A stretch of 13,434 bases of DNA from Actinomycetes bacterium (GTDB taxonomy: Bacteria; Actinomycetota; Thermoleophilia; Solirubrobacterales; 70-9). The stretch lies in the NCBI GenBank assembly GCA_023434465.1, contig JAEYSQ010000029.1, positions 1 to 13,434 on the forward strand, in the 5' to 3' direction. The notes beneath the pieces were generated by a model. It was not told where the DNA came from. It saw nothing but the letters and a program-made list of their open reading frames with translations, and did no database searches. This document shows, piece by piece, positions 1 to 6,984 of this stretch; positions within the stretch are counted from its first letter, which is position 1, and each line of letters opens with the position of its first letter. The position numbers and the translations under genes were made by a program.

Positions 1-1
1 C

Positions 2-613
2 GACGATCCCGTCCGCTGCCTCGACCCGGAGACTTCAGCTGCGATGGTCGAGGAGATCAACGTGCTCCGCAAGAGAAATGAGAGCCTCGGCGGCACCTTC
101 GAGGTGCGTATCTTCGGGCTGGTTCCCGGCCTCGGAGGCCACATCTCATGGGAGGACCGGCTGGACGGGCGTCTCGCGCAGGCGATCTGCTCGATCCAGT
201 CGATCAAGGGAGTCTCGATCGGCCAGGCCTGGGATGTCGCCGGCCGGCCCGGATCAGCCGCCCACGACGAGATCTTCTACTCCGAGGAGCGCGGTTACTA
301 CCGCGAGACCAACCATGCGGGTGGTCTCGAGGGTGGCATGACCAACGGCATGCCCCTTTCGGTCCGGGCGGCGATAAAGCCGATCTCGACCATGACCAAG
401 CCTCTGCGCTCGGTCGACACCGCGACCCGCGAGCCGGCCCAGGCCCACAAGGAACGAACCGACTCGACCGTGGTCCCGGCTGCGGCCGTGGTCGGCGAGG
501 CGATGGTCAGCCTGGCCTTGGTCAAGACCTACCGCGAGAAGTTCGGCGGTGACCACATGGACGACGTCCTGGCCGCTATCGACGCCTACAAAGAGCGAAT
601 CGGCTGGCGATGA
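2..613 (+). CDS. aroC: Chorismate synthase, 3' part (5' end outside window)
   Basis: Catalyses the last shikimate step, EPSP to chorismate, using reduced FMN as cofactor. The frame is open from base 2 to the TGA at 611-613, giving about 203 C-terminal residues. A start inside the window (ATG at 44) would be wrong because the upstream codons still read as the family (D-D-P-V-R-C-L-D-P-E). Visible family blocks are a TNHAGGLEGGMTNG-like FMN/substrate loop and, near the C-terminus, a TDSTVVPAAAVVGEAM-like block matching the usual R-x-D-x-x-x-V-P-A-A-x-V-V-x-E-A-M pattern. The stop overlaps the next start by four bases (ATGA, 610-613), so translation is probably coupled to the aroK-aroB gene. The family assignment is very secure; only the N-terminal part is missing. 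Confidence 0.95.
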   Translation, partial: DDPVRCLDPETSAAMVEEINVLRKRNESLGGTFEVRIFGLVPGLGGHISWEDRLDGRLAQAICSIQSIKGVSIGQAWDVAGRPGSAAHDEIFYSEERGYYRETNHAGGLEGGMTNGMPLSVRAAIKPISTMTKPLRSVDTATREPAQAHKERTDSTVVPAAAVVGEAMVSLALVKTYREKFGGDHMDDVLAAIDAYKERIGWR

Positions 614-2157
614 TCTGCCTGGTCGGGTTCATGGGGGCCGGCAAATCGACGGCCCTGGTCGAACTCGCCGCTCACGGGCTGCACTCGGTTGACGCCGACT
701 CGCTGATCGAGGAGAAGGCCGGACGACCGATCGCCGAGATCTTCGAGACCGAGGGCGAGACCGCCTTTCGGGAACTCGAACGCGAGGTGGTGATCGGCGC
801 CCTGGCAGACCCCTCGATCGACGTGCTCGCCCTTGGGGGCGGTGCGGTCGAGTCGGAAGCGATTCGCGAAGCGTTGATGGTTGACGGCCACACCGTCGTC
901 TGGCTCGAGCTGAGTCTCGACACTGCCTGGCGAAGGGTGCGTAACTCGAGCCGGCCCCTGGCCCGCGATGAGGCCGCCTTCCGGGCCCTGTTCACCCGCC
1001 GGCAGCCGCTTTACGACTCGGTCGCCCAGGCGGTCCTGCCTGGCGTCGCCCGGCGGATCTGGGACCGTGCCTACGACGCGGTCCGGGCGCTCGAAGAGCT
1101 GCCCGAGGGCACGCGGATGTTCTGGGCCGAAAGCGCGGGCGGGGAATACCCGGTCTACGTAGGTCGGGAATTGCTCGGCTCGGCGTTGTTCGCCGAGGGG
1201 TCGGCCGCCTTGCCCGGCGACGGCCGCTCGTTCTGTTTCACCGACGGATCGGTCGGTCCGCTCTACGCCGATCGTCTGGGCGAGCTGTCGGGCTCAGTGA
1301 CTGTGCCACCCGGAGAAAGCGCCAAGACGATGGCCCAGCTTGATCAGTCGCTGCGCGAAATGGCCCGGGCCGGGGTGACCCGGTCCGACCGGTTGATCGC
1401 GCTCGGAGGCGGAGTAGTCGGTGACCTCGGCGGATTCGCAGCGCATACCTACCAGCGAGGCATCCCGGTCACCCAGGTCCCGACCACGCTGGTCGCCCAG
1501 GTCGACTCGGCCTACGGCGGCAAGACCGGGGTCGACCTTCCGGAGGGAAAGAACTACGTCGGTGCCTTCCATCTGCCTGCCGCGGTGATCAGCGATGTCG
1601 ACACGCTCGCGACGCTCCCTCCGGCTGAACTCACGGCCGGGATGGCCGAGGTGGTCAAGACCGCACTCCTGGCCGGTGGAAAGCTCTGGGACCAGGTTTC
1701 GAAGCTCGACCCGGGCGAGATCCTGACCCGGGCCGATCTGGTTTTCGAGTGTGCCCGCTACAAATGTTCCGTGGTCGCGGCCGACGAGCGCGACACCGGC
1801 CTCCGCGCCCAGCTCAACCTCGGTCACACGGTCGGCCACGCGATCGAGTCGGTTACTTCGTACGAGCGCTACCGGCATGGCGAGGCGATCGCCCTCGGCC
1901 TGCTGGCTGCGTTGCGCCTGTCCGGAGCCGATTCCTTGCGTGAACAGGTGGAGGAATGGTCCCGACGCCAAGGCCTGCCGGTCGAGCTTGACTCCGCGGT
2001 CGACCCGGCCAAGGTGCTTGCGGCGGTCCAGTTCGACAAGAAGAAGACTTCGCGCGGGGTAGGCTTCGTGCTCTTGGATACTCCGGGACAGCCCCTGATC
2101 GACCGCACGGTCGATGACACGGCGATACTCGCCGCAATCGAGGAGCTCCTGCCTTGA
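610..2157 (+). CDS. aroKB: Bifunctional shikimate kinase / 3-dehydroquinate synthase
   Basis: One 515-residue frame joins two cytosolic shikimate enzymes. Residues 1 to about 165 are shikimate kinase: Walker A G-F-M-G-A-G-K-S (6-13), D28-A-D30 and R54 for shikimate binding, GGG at 76-78, and lid/adenine residues in RPLARDE and RRQPLYDS. From about residue 170 the chain is 3-dehydroquinate synthase, making dehydroquinate from DAHP with NAD and a divalent metal: GGGVVGD (266-272), E347 in GMAEVVKTA, H406/H410 in LGHTVGHAIE and H423 in RHGEA. No stop or frameshift separates the halves, so this is a true fusion. The halves catalyse steps 5 and 2 of the pathway, which are not consecutive. The start overlaps the aroC stop. 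Both active sites look complete. Confidence 0.95.
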   Translation: MICLVGFMGAGKSTALVELAAHGLHSVDADSLIEEKAGRPIAEIFETEGETAFRELEREVVIGALADPSIDVLALGGGAVESEAIREALMVDGHTVVWLELSLDTAWRRVRNSSRPLARDEAAFRALFTRRQPLYDSVAQAVLPGVARRIWDRAYDAVRALEELPEGTRMFWAESAGGEYPVYVGRELLGSALFAEGSAALPGDGRSFCFTDGSVGPLYADRLGELSGSVTVPPGESAKTMAQLDQSLREMARAGVTRSDRLIALGGGVVGDLGGFAAHTYQRGIPVTQVPTTLVAQVDSAYGGKTGVDLPEGKNYVGAFHLPAAVISDVDTLATLPPAELTAGMAEVVKTALLAGGKLWDQVSKLDPGEILTRADLVFECARYKCSVVAADERDTGLRAQLNLGHTVGHAIESVTSYERYRHGEAIALGLLAALRLSGADSLREQVEEWSRRQGLPVELDSAVDPAKVLAAVQFDKKKTSRGVGFVLLDTPGQPLIDRTVDDTAILAAIEELLP

Positions 2158-2170
2158 ACCGGGGAGCCAG

Positions 2171-2623
2171 ATGATGACCCGGGCGACCAATCGGATCGCC
2201 GTGCTCCACGGCGTCAACTTCGACGTTCTCGAGCGGCGGGACCCCGACCTTTACGGTGGTCTCAGCCTGTCCGAGCTCGAGTACCGGATCGGCGGCTGGG
2301 CCGGTGAGGTCGGCCTCGACCCGATTTTCTTCCAGACCAATTCCGAGGCCGAGTTCTGCGGGTACCTGCACCGGGTCTCGGAGACGGCCGACGGGGCGAT
2401 CGTCAACGCGGGAGCCTGGACCCACTACAGCCGCGCAATCGGTGACGCGCTCGCGGTAGACCCGGTGCCGACCATCGAGGTTCATCTTTCCGACGTCGAA
2501 AACCGCGAGGAGTGGCGTAAAGTCTCGGTCTTCGACGGTCTCGTCGAGGCCAAGGTCTCAGGTCAGGGAGTCGACGGATACCAGCGGGCACTGAAGCTCC
2601 TGGCCGACCTGCTCGGGGTATGA
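2171..2623 (+). CDS. aroQ: Type II 3-dehydroquinate dehydratase
   Basis: Dehydrates 3-dehydroquinate to 3-dehydroshikimate. An in-frame start at 2114 exists, but ATG 2171 is preferred: it has a GGGGAG Shine-Dalgarno at 2161-2166 with 4-base spacing, does not overlap aroKB, and gives 150 residues, the normal family size. Expected active-site residues are present by alignment from memory with the M. tuberculosis enzyme: R23 and Y28 on the flexible lid (ERRDPDLYGG), N79 and H85 in NAGAWTHYS, E103 and H105 in IEVHLSDV, and R112/R116. The usual N-G-P-N-L motif reads H-G-V-N-F (13-17), so this is a diverged member. It follows aroKB by 13 bases and overlaps the next gene by ATGA. Confidence 0.9.
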   Translation: MMTRATNRIAVLHGVNFDVLERRDPDLYGGLSLSELEYRIGGWAGEVGLDPIFFQTNSEAEFCGYLHRVSETADGAIVNAGAWTHYSRAIGDALAVDPVPTIEVHLSDVENREEWRKVSVFDGLVEAKVSGQGVDGYQRALKLLADLLGV

Positions 2624-3699
2624 GCGACCGGGCTGAACGCCTAGTCGAGCTGCTCGGCGCGGCCGGTCCGGATGATTCCCCGCTCGATGCGTTTCTGGTC
2701 ACCAATCTCGTCAACGTCGAGTATCTGACCGGCTTTACCGGGACCAACGGTGCCTGTCTGATTTCCCCCGGGCGCCGCCTGTTCCTGACCGACTTTCGCT
2801 ACGCCGAGCGGGCCGCCGGGATGGCGGGATGGGAGGTCGAAATCATCTCTGGTCCCTGGCTCGAAGGGCTGGCCGGCCGGCTCGAAGGCAGGGTCGGCTT
2901 CGAAGACGACCAGGTGACGGTGCGCAGCGCCGGCGAGTTGGGTGAGGCCGCCGCCGGGAAGGCCGAACTGCTGGCAGCCGGGGGTCAGGTCGAACTTCTG
3001 CGTCGGGTCAAAGACCCGGGCGAGGCCGAACGAATCGCCGCCGCCGCCGGAATGACCGACCAGCTCTACGGCCTGCTGGTCGAGCGCGGACTGGTCGGCC
3101 GGACCGAAGCCGAGATCGACCGTTGGCTGACCGGCTGGATGAGGGACCAAGGCGCGGAGCCTTCCTTTCCGCCGATCGTCGCTTCCGGTCCGAACGGGGC
3201 CTCGCCTCACGCCGAGCCCGGTCGCCGGACGATCGGCTCCGGGGAACTCGTCACGGTGGACATGGGGGTAAGGCTCGACGGCTACTGCTCCGACTGCACG
3301 CGGACCTTCGCCACCGGAACCGAGGCCGGGCTTGACTCACTTTCGCGGGAGATCTACGAGGTGACTCTGCGCGCGCAGGAAGCCGGGCTCGCCGCGGTCA
3401 TTGCCGGCGCCGGTGGCAGCGAGGTGGACGAGGCCGCCAGGGCGGTGATCAGGGATGCCGGATACGGCGAGAACTTCGGGCACGGTCTCGGGCACGGTGT
3501 CGGGATGGAAATTCACGAAGCTCCGCGGCTCGGACCGAGCAGCAAGGACGAGCTGATGGCCGGCGAAGTGGTAACCGTCGAGCCCGGCATCTACGTGCCG
3601 GGAGCATCGGGGGTGCGGATCGAGGACATGGTCCTGGTCGGCGAGGAGGGCGTGGCCCGCAACTTCAGCTCGCGTCCCAAGCAACTTCAGTTCGTCTGA
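2620..3699 (+). CDS. pepP: Aminopeptidase P family (M24) metallopeptidase
   Basis: A 359-residue cytosolic protein with a creatinase-like N-terminal domain (about 1-130, including NVEYLTGFTGTNGA) and an M24 pita-bread catalytic domain. All five metal ligands are visible: D214 and D225 (spacing 11, as in E. coli PepP), H292 in HGLGHGVG, E321 in VTVEPGIY and E335 in RIEDMVL, plus accessory H288 and H299. The family removes N-terminal residues preceding proline or cleaves X-Pro dipeptides; sequence alone does not separate aminopeptidase P from prolidase, so the symbol is provisional. It overlaps the aroQ stop by ATGA and is the last gene of the + strand operon. In many Gram-positive genomes this gene sits between aroQ and efp, which supports the family call. 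Confidence 0.9.
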   Translation: MSDRAERLVELLGAAGPDDSPLDAFLVTNLVNVEYLTGFTGTNGACLISPGRRLFLTDFRYAERAAGMAGWEVEIISGPWLEGLAGRLEGRVGFEDDQVTVRSAGELGEAAAGKAELLAAGGQVELLRRVKDPGEAERIAAAAGMTDQLYGLLVERGLVGRTEAEIDRWLTGWMRDQGAEPSFPPIVASGPNGASPHAEPGRRTIGSGELVTVDMGVRLDGYCSDCTRTFATGTEAGLDSLSREIYEVTLRAQEAGLAAVIAGAGGSEVDEAARAVIRDAGYGENFGHGLGHGVGMEIHEAPRLGPSSKDELMAGEVVTVEPGIYVPGASGVRIEDMVLVGEEGVARNFSSRPKQLQFV

Positions 3700-3772
3700 G
3701 GACTTCAACGCGCGCTGGCGCGGGGGGTGATTGCCGGGCTGCTTTGGGAACGCATCTTTTGTCACGATCCTC

Positions 3773-3793
3773 TATAGTGTGATCCCCGTCACA
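3773..3793 (+). promoter_or_regulatory. Possible -10 box with CRP/FNR-type palindrome
   Basis: TATAGT at 3773-3778 resembles a sigma-70 -10 box. It is followed, with one base shared, by TGTGA-TCCCCG-TCACA at 3778-3793, a perfect match to the TGTGA-N6-TCACA site bound by CRP-family regulators (outer arms GTGTGA/TCACAC). No convincing -35 lies 16-18 bases upstream. GTCACGA also occurs at 3761-3767 and again exactly 50 bases later at 3811-3817. A palindrome just downstream of a -10 would fit repression better than activation. The function is inferred from motif and position only. Confidence 0.35.
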
Positions 3794-3906
3794 CAGACGA
3801 CGTTGCTTCTGTCACGAGTGGGGAGGGGACTCCAGAGCAATATGGCGAGGGAGTTTTGAGGAGAGAGGTGCAGACGAAAGGACCGGCCTGAGGGGGCCGG
3901 TCTTTT
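3785..3906 (+). ncRNA. Candidate small RNA ending at terminator
   Basis: If the -10-like box at 3773-3778 is active, transcription would begin near 3785 and stop at the hairpin and T run at 3881-3906, giving about 120 nt. The stretch has no open frame longer than a few codons. It is rich in purine blocks (GGGGAGGGGA, GCGAGGGAG, GAGGAGAGAGG) resembling Shine-Dalgarno sequences, and contains a small GGAG-GGGA-CTCC hairpin (3822-3833). It matches no RNA family I can name. The alternative is simply the 3' untranslated end of the aro-pepP operon transcript. Confidence 0.3.
3881..3906 (+). terminator. Rho-independent terminator
   Basis: A perfect 8-bp GC-rich stem, GACCGGCC (3881-3888) and GGCCGGTC (3895-3902), encloses a six-base loop and is followed by TTTTC. 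It reads on the + strand and would end the aroC-aroKB-aroQ-pepP transcript, or a shorter RNA started near 3785. Confidence 0.75.
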
Positions 3907-3961
3907 CATTGCATCCACCAGGTCTGGTCAGCCAGGGGGCTCGTGCTGGCACCTGCAACGA

Positions 3962-3987
3962 GAACGGGGCCCCGAAGGGCCCCGTTC
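3962..3987 (-). terminator. Perfect UUCG-loop hairpin after the - strand hydrolase gene
   Basis: An 11-bp perfect stem, GAACGGGGCCC (3962-3972) and GGGCCCCGTTC (3977-3987), closes a four-base loop that reads TTCG on the - strand. UUCG loops are exceptionally stable. It lies 22 bases past the stop codon of the - strand gene ending at 4010. The tail on that strand is TCGTTGC rather than a T run, so it may terminate inefficiently or instead protect the 3' end of the mRNA. Confidence 0.6.
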
Positions 3988-4009
3988 CAATTGCTGCTTG
4001 TCGCTTGGC

Positions 4010-6784
4010 CTACAGGCCGGCTTCACCGTCCCAGCCGTTGCCGAAGCACAGTCCCGATTCATCCGAGCACTCGTCGATGGTGCCCGTCTCCAGGAAGTCG
4101 GCCGCGTGATTCTGGCCGTCCTGCGAGTGACGGGGGTAGCTGTGTGGGTCGTCACCGAAGCCCCATTCGGGTCGCGGCGGGACGTTCTCCAACGGGGGAA
4201 CGCCGCTGCCATCACCACGCGTACCCTCATACGAGGGAGGACCGCCGTCGTAGTAGACCATGATGCTCTCGCCGGCCGTGGTCGGGAATTCCGAGACCGG
4301 AGGCAGCGCCTCGTAGTCCAGATCCCAGCCGCGGGACGGGAGCAGCGTCGGTGCGTAACGAACCGCGCCGATCGTCCGGGCTTCCACCTCGGCGGTGAAA
4401 TTCGACACCTGGTGGTCACCGAGCGCGAGACGCAGCAGCACCTCGTGCGGCGGCGTGTTCGGCAGCGGATTATCGGTCATCGCCTCGGCGTAACCATTGC
4501 CTTCGCCGCGGTCCCACAGCAGCTGCATCAGGGAGAGCAGCAACGGACGGGACGCCTGGTCCGGGTAGTTGGCGTAGAGACCGAGACCCGGCAGCTTGAA
4601 GTACTCGTCCGAGTCCACCGAACGGCGGAGCAGGGTCGAGTAGTTGATGCCGGGAACTCCGAGCACGCCACGGTCGACGTCCGGGGAGAGCGCGGTTAGC
4701 GCACCACCCATGATGCCGCCCTGGCTGATCCCCATGTAGTAACCGCGGGTGTCCTCACCATCACTCGTGTCGATCGCCGGGGTACCCGGGTTGTCGACCG
4801 GGTCAGTCCCGTTGTGGGTCATCTTGAGGGCATCGTCGGTGACAAAGCCCTGGGGATGGATCATCGCCCGCTGGATCATCATGAAGTTGACGAATCCCTG
4901 CTGCATGCGGTCGACTGCCTTGTTGAAGTTGGACATGTTGCCCAACGACGAGATGATCACGCCCAGATCGAGCTGGGAGAAACCGTCCCAGTTGGCGCCG
5001 CACCAGACCGAGTTGTTCTTGTTGCCGACCTCGCGGGTCGAACCACCGGAACGGACCTGGTTGAGCAGTCCCAGCAGGCCGTGACCGTAGACGCCGGATC
5101 CACCCGGAGCCACCTCGTTGTTGCTGACACCGTTGCTCACGATCGACCTCGGAATCGTGCAGAGGAACGGTACGTCCATCGTGCTGTCCTCATCCCAGAT
5201 GAGCTCACCGTTCGAGTTGAACTCGAAGAAACCGCCCGATGCGCAGTCGGCACTGTTCAGGTAGCAGGGAACGTCACGGATGTAGCCCGTGAAGGTCCGC
5301 TGCTCGTCACCACCCGGGACCGGGGAGGTGATCGGATTGTTCGGGTTGAAATCAGCGGCGGTACGACCCGGGTAGTTGTTGCCGCACGTAGCAGCACCGG
5401 TGTCGCTGGCGTCGCAGTAGGCCAGGATGTCGAAATCCGGGCTGGCACCCTGGATCTTGCGATCGGCCAGGTTGGTGTCACCGCCGTCGCCGAGACGCGC
5501 GAAAGCGTCGTCACGGATCTTCAGGGCCCTGCCGGTGACGCTTTCCTGCGAGGCGACGGTGAAGTCCCAGGCCATGTAGAGGCTGGAACGATCGACGCCG
5601 GCCTTGCTCTCCAGGTCACCGATCACCGAGTTCATGTGGTCGCGGCGATCCTCGACCACGGGCTGCTGGGTCGGGAGATCATCCCGGTAGACCCGGAAAC
5701 CGAGCGGTGACTCAATCGTGTTGTTCGCCGCGTCCTTCAGGTTGCGGAAAGCAACGATGTAGCGGTGGCCATACTCGAAGTTCTTGGCCGGACGGATGAT
5801 CAGGTTGACCGGGTCGGTGTTGCCCGGGTTGACGTTGATGCCACCCGGATTCTCCTCGGAGACAGGGTCGACCGAGGTCGGGTTCGAGTCGAGCTCGGCC
5901 CAGATCGGGTGACGTTCTCCGGTCTCGGCATCGATAACGACCACGGGCTGATCGGCGCGCTTGTAATCGGCGATGTGATCCAGCGGCACGAAGCCGGTGT
6001 TGTCGAACGCGGCCGGCGTGTCGAGACCGGGAACCTTCAACACGATCAGGTTGCCCGGGCTGAAGCCGTCGCCACGGTTGATGTCGGTGACGTCAACGTG
6101 GGTGGGGGTCGCGTTGCCGGTGTTCATCGGCGTCGCATCATCACCCAGGTTCAGTCGCTTCCCGGTCGGTGTGGAGTTGTCAGCCTTGGTGTAGTAGTCG
6201 TTCGGGAAAGGCTGGAGGCAGATCGTGTTGTCGAGGAAGTCGCAGTGCTCGGGATCTTCCGGCAGCGGAACCGTGACGTAGTTCGGCGGGGTCGCGCAGT
6301 TCGGGTTGCCGTTCCACTTGGCGAGGCGCTTCTTCTTGGAAGACTTCGCGTTGCGGTTCTTCTTGCCGATCTTGCGCTTGTACTTGGCGGTGACCTTCAC
6401 GGTCTTCGCGCCACACTTGCCAAGCTGGGTCCGGCCCTTGCCGGTCAAGGCGAGCGCGATCTTCCTGACGCCCTTCTTCTTGAACTTGACCCGCTTGGCC
6501 TTGAAGTATCCGTTCTTGCCCTGGCCGACGGCGGAGAGCTTCACGGAGACCTTGCGGTTCGCCCTGACCTTGACCACGATCTTCTTCTGCTTGATCAGAA
6601 CCTGCTGGTTCTTGGTCACGATCGAACCGACGGTCACCTTGGCGACCTTGGCCTTCTTCTTTTTCTTGCCCGCCTCGGCCTGGCTGTTGACGAAGGTCGC
6701 CATCAGCGCGAAGGCCATGATGAGAGCGAACGCGAATCCCGCGACGCGGCGCAGGTTCAGAGTTCCCAATTGATGATTCATCAC
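4010..6784 (-). CDS. Secreted alpha/beta-hydrolase-like protein with lysine-rich N-terminal domain
   Basis: A 924-residue exported protein. The start is GTG 6784 (ATG 6781 is one codon later), with GAGGGAG 9 bases upstream. Residues 1-38 form a signal peptide with an R-R n-region, a long hydrophobic core and a QAEA-G cleavage site. About 39-160 is a very basic, beta-rich region beginning GKKKKK, resembling the Ig-like domains common in this lineage. After CDFLDNTICLQPFPND comes a lipase-N-domain-like segment, then a hydrolase core: oxyanion-type H568-G-L-L-G, nucleophile S687 in G-I-S-Q-G, candidate D790 in LGDHQV and H881 in DPHSYPR. Cysteine pairs fit an extracellular protein. The substrate is unknown; esterase, lipase or peptidase activity is possible. 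It is paralogous to the gene ending at 6985. Confidence 0.82.
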   Translation of the reverse strand: MMNHQLGTLNLRRVAGFAFALIMAFALMATFVNSQAEAGKKKKKAKVAKVTVGSIVTKNQQVLIKQKKIVVKVRANRKVSVKLSAVGQGKNGYFKAKRVKFKKKGVRKIALALTGKGRTQLGKCGAKTVKVTAKYKRKIGKKNRNAKSSKKKRLAKWNGNPNCATPPNYVTVPLPEDPEHCDFLDNTICLQPFPNDYYTKADNSTPTGKRLNLGDDATPMNTGNATPTHVDVTDINRGDGFSPGNLIVLKVPGLDTPAAFDNTGFVPLDHIADYKRADQPVVVIDAETGERHPIWAELDSNPTSVDPVSEENPGGINVNPGNTDPVNLIIRPAKNFEYGHRYIVAFRNLKDAANNTIESPLGFRVYRDDLPTQQPVVEDRRDHMNSVIGDLESKAGVDRSSLYMAWDFTVASQESVTGRALKIRDDAFARLGDGGDTNLADRKIQGASPDFDILAYCDASDTGAATCGNNYPGRTAADFNPNNPITSPVPGGDEQRTFTGYIRDVPCYLNSADCASGGFFEFNSNGELIWDEDSTMDVPFLCTIPRSIVSNGVSNNEVAPGGSGVYGHGLLGLLNQVRSGGSTREVGNKNNSVWCGANWDGFSQLDLGVIISSLGNMSNFNKAVDRMQQGFVNFMMIQRAMIHPQGFVTDDALKMTHNGTDPVDNPGTPAIDTSDGEDTRGYYMGISQGGIMGGALTALSPDVDRGVLGVPGINYSTLLRRSVDSDEYFKLPGLGLYANYPDQASRPLLLSLMQLLWDRGEGNGYAEAMTDNPLPNTPPHEVLLRLALGDHQVSNFTAEVEARTIGAVRYAPTLLPSRGWDLDYEALPPVSEFPTTAGESIMVYYDGGPPSYEGTRGDGSGVPPLENVPPRPEWGFGDDPHSYPRHSQDGQNHAADFLETGTIDECSDESGLCFGNGWDGEAGL

Positions 6785-6835
6785 TCCGTGTAACTCCCTC
6801 TCGTTGCGTGGCCGTCAGGTAGTCCGGCCAAGGAT

Positions 6836-6884
6836 TTGACCGGGTCAAGAGCGACCGGTCATGTGACATGTCTCACGGATACTA
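6836..6884 (-). promoter_or_regulatory. Palindrome-rich promoter region of the 924-aa hydrolase gene
   Basis: Reading on the - strand, TAGTAT (6884-6879) could be a -10 box. Immediately downstream lies a CRP-type palindrome that on the + strand is TGTGA-CATGTC-TCACG (6862-6877), then GACCGGTC (6853-6860) and TTGAC-CGG-GTCAA (6836-6848). Transcription from this box would begin near 6872 and give a leader of about 90 bases. TTGACC at 6849-6844 could alternatively serve as a -35, but no good -10 follows it. The cluster suggests regulated expression; the binding proteins are unknown. Confidence 0.35.
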
Positions 6885-6935
6885 GACCGGATTCGCACCG
6901 GAAGTTGCGCCGATCGGACGCTCTGTTTCTGAACA

Positions 6936-6950
6936 ATTCCGTACCGGAAT
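6936..6950 (-). terminator. Weak hairpin downstream of the 959-aa hydrolase gene
   Basis: ATTCCG and CGGAAT form a 6-bp stem with a three-base loop (6936-6950), followed on the - strand by TGTTC. It lies about 35 bases past the stop of the gene ending at 6985. The stem is short and the T run poor, so this is only a possible terminator. No protein gene is visible in 6785-6984. Confidence 0.25.
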
Positions 6951-6984
6951 CGGGTTTCGGCCCCGGCCCGGGAGCGGAAGTCGC

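Noticed and set aside
2114..2170. Upstream start of aroQ inside aroKB
   Set aside because: The added residues are not family-like, and the ATG at 2171 has a clear Shine-Dalgarno.
3842..3891. Two tiny frames with purine-rich upstream sequence (5 codons at 3842, 7 codons at 3868)
   Set aside because: Too short and overlapping the terminator; nothing distinguishes them from chance, and no gene downstream could be attenuated.
5765..6793. A 342-residue open frame on the + strand, opposite the 924-aa hydrolase gene
   Set aside because: Low-complexity V/D/R/L-rich translation typical of antisense frames; the - strand product has a signal peptide, family resemblance and a paralogue.
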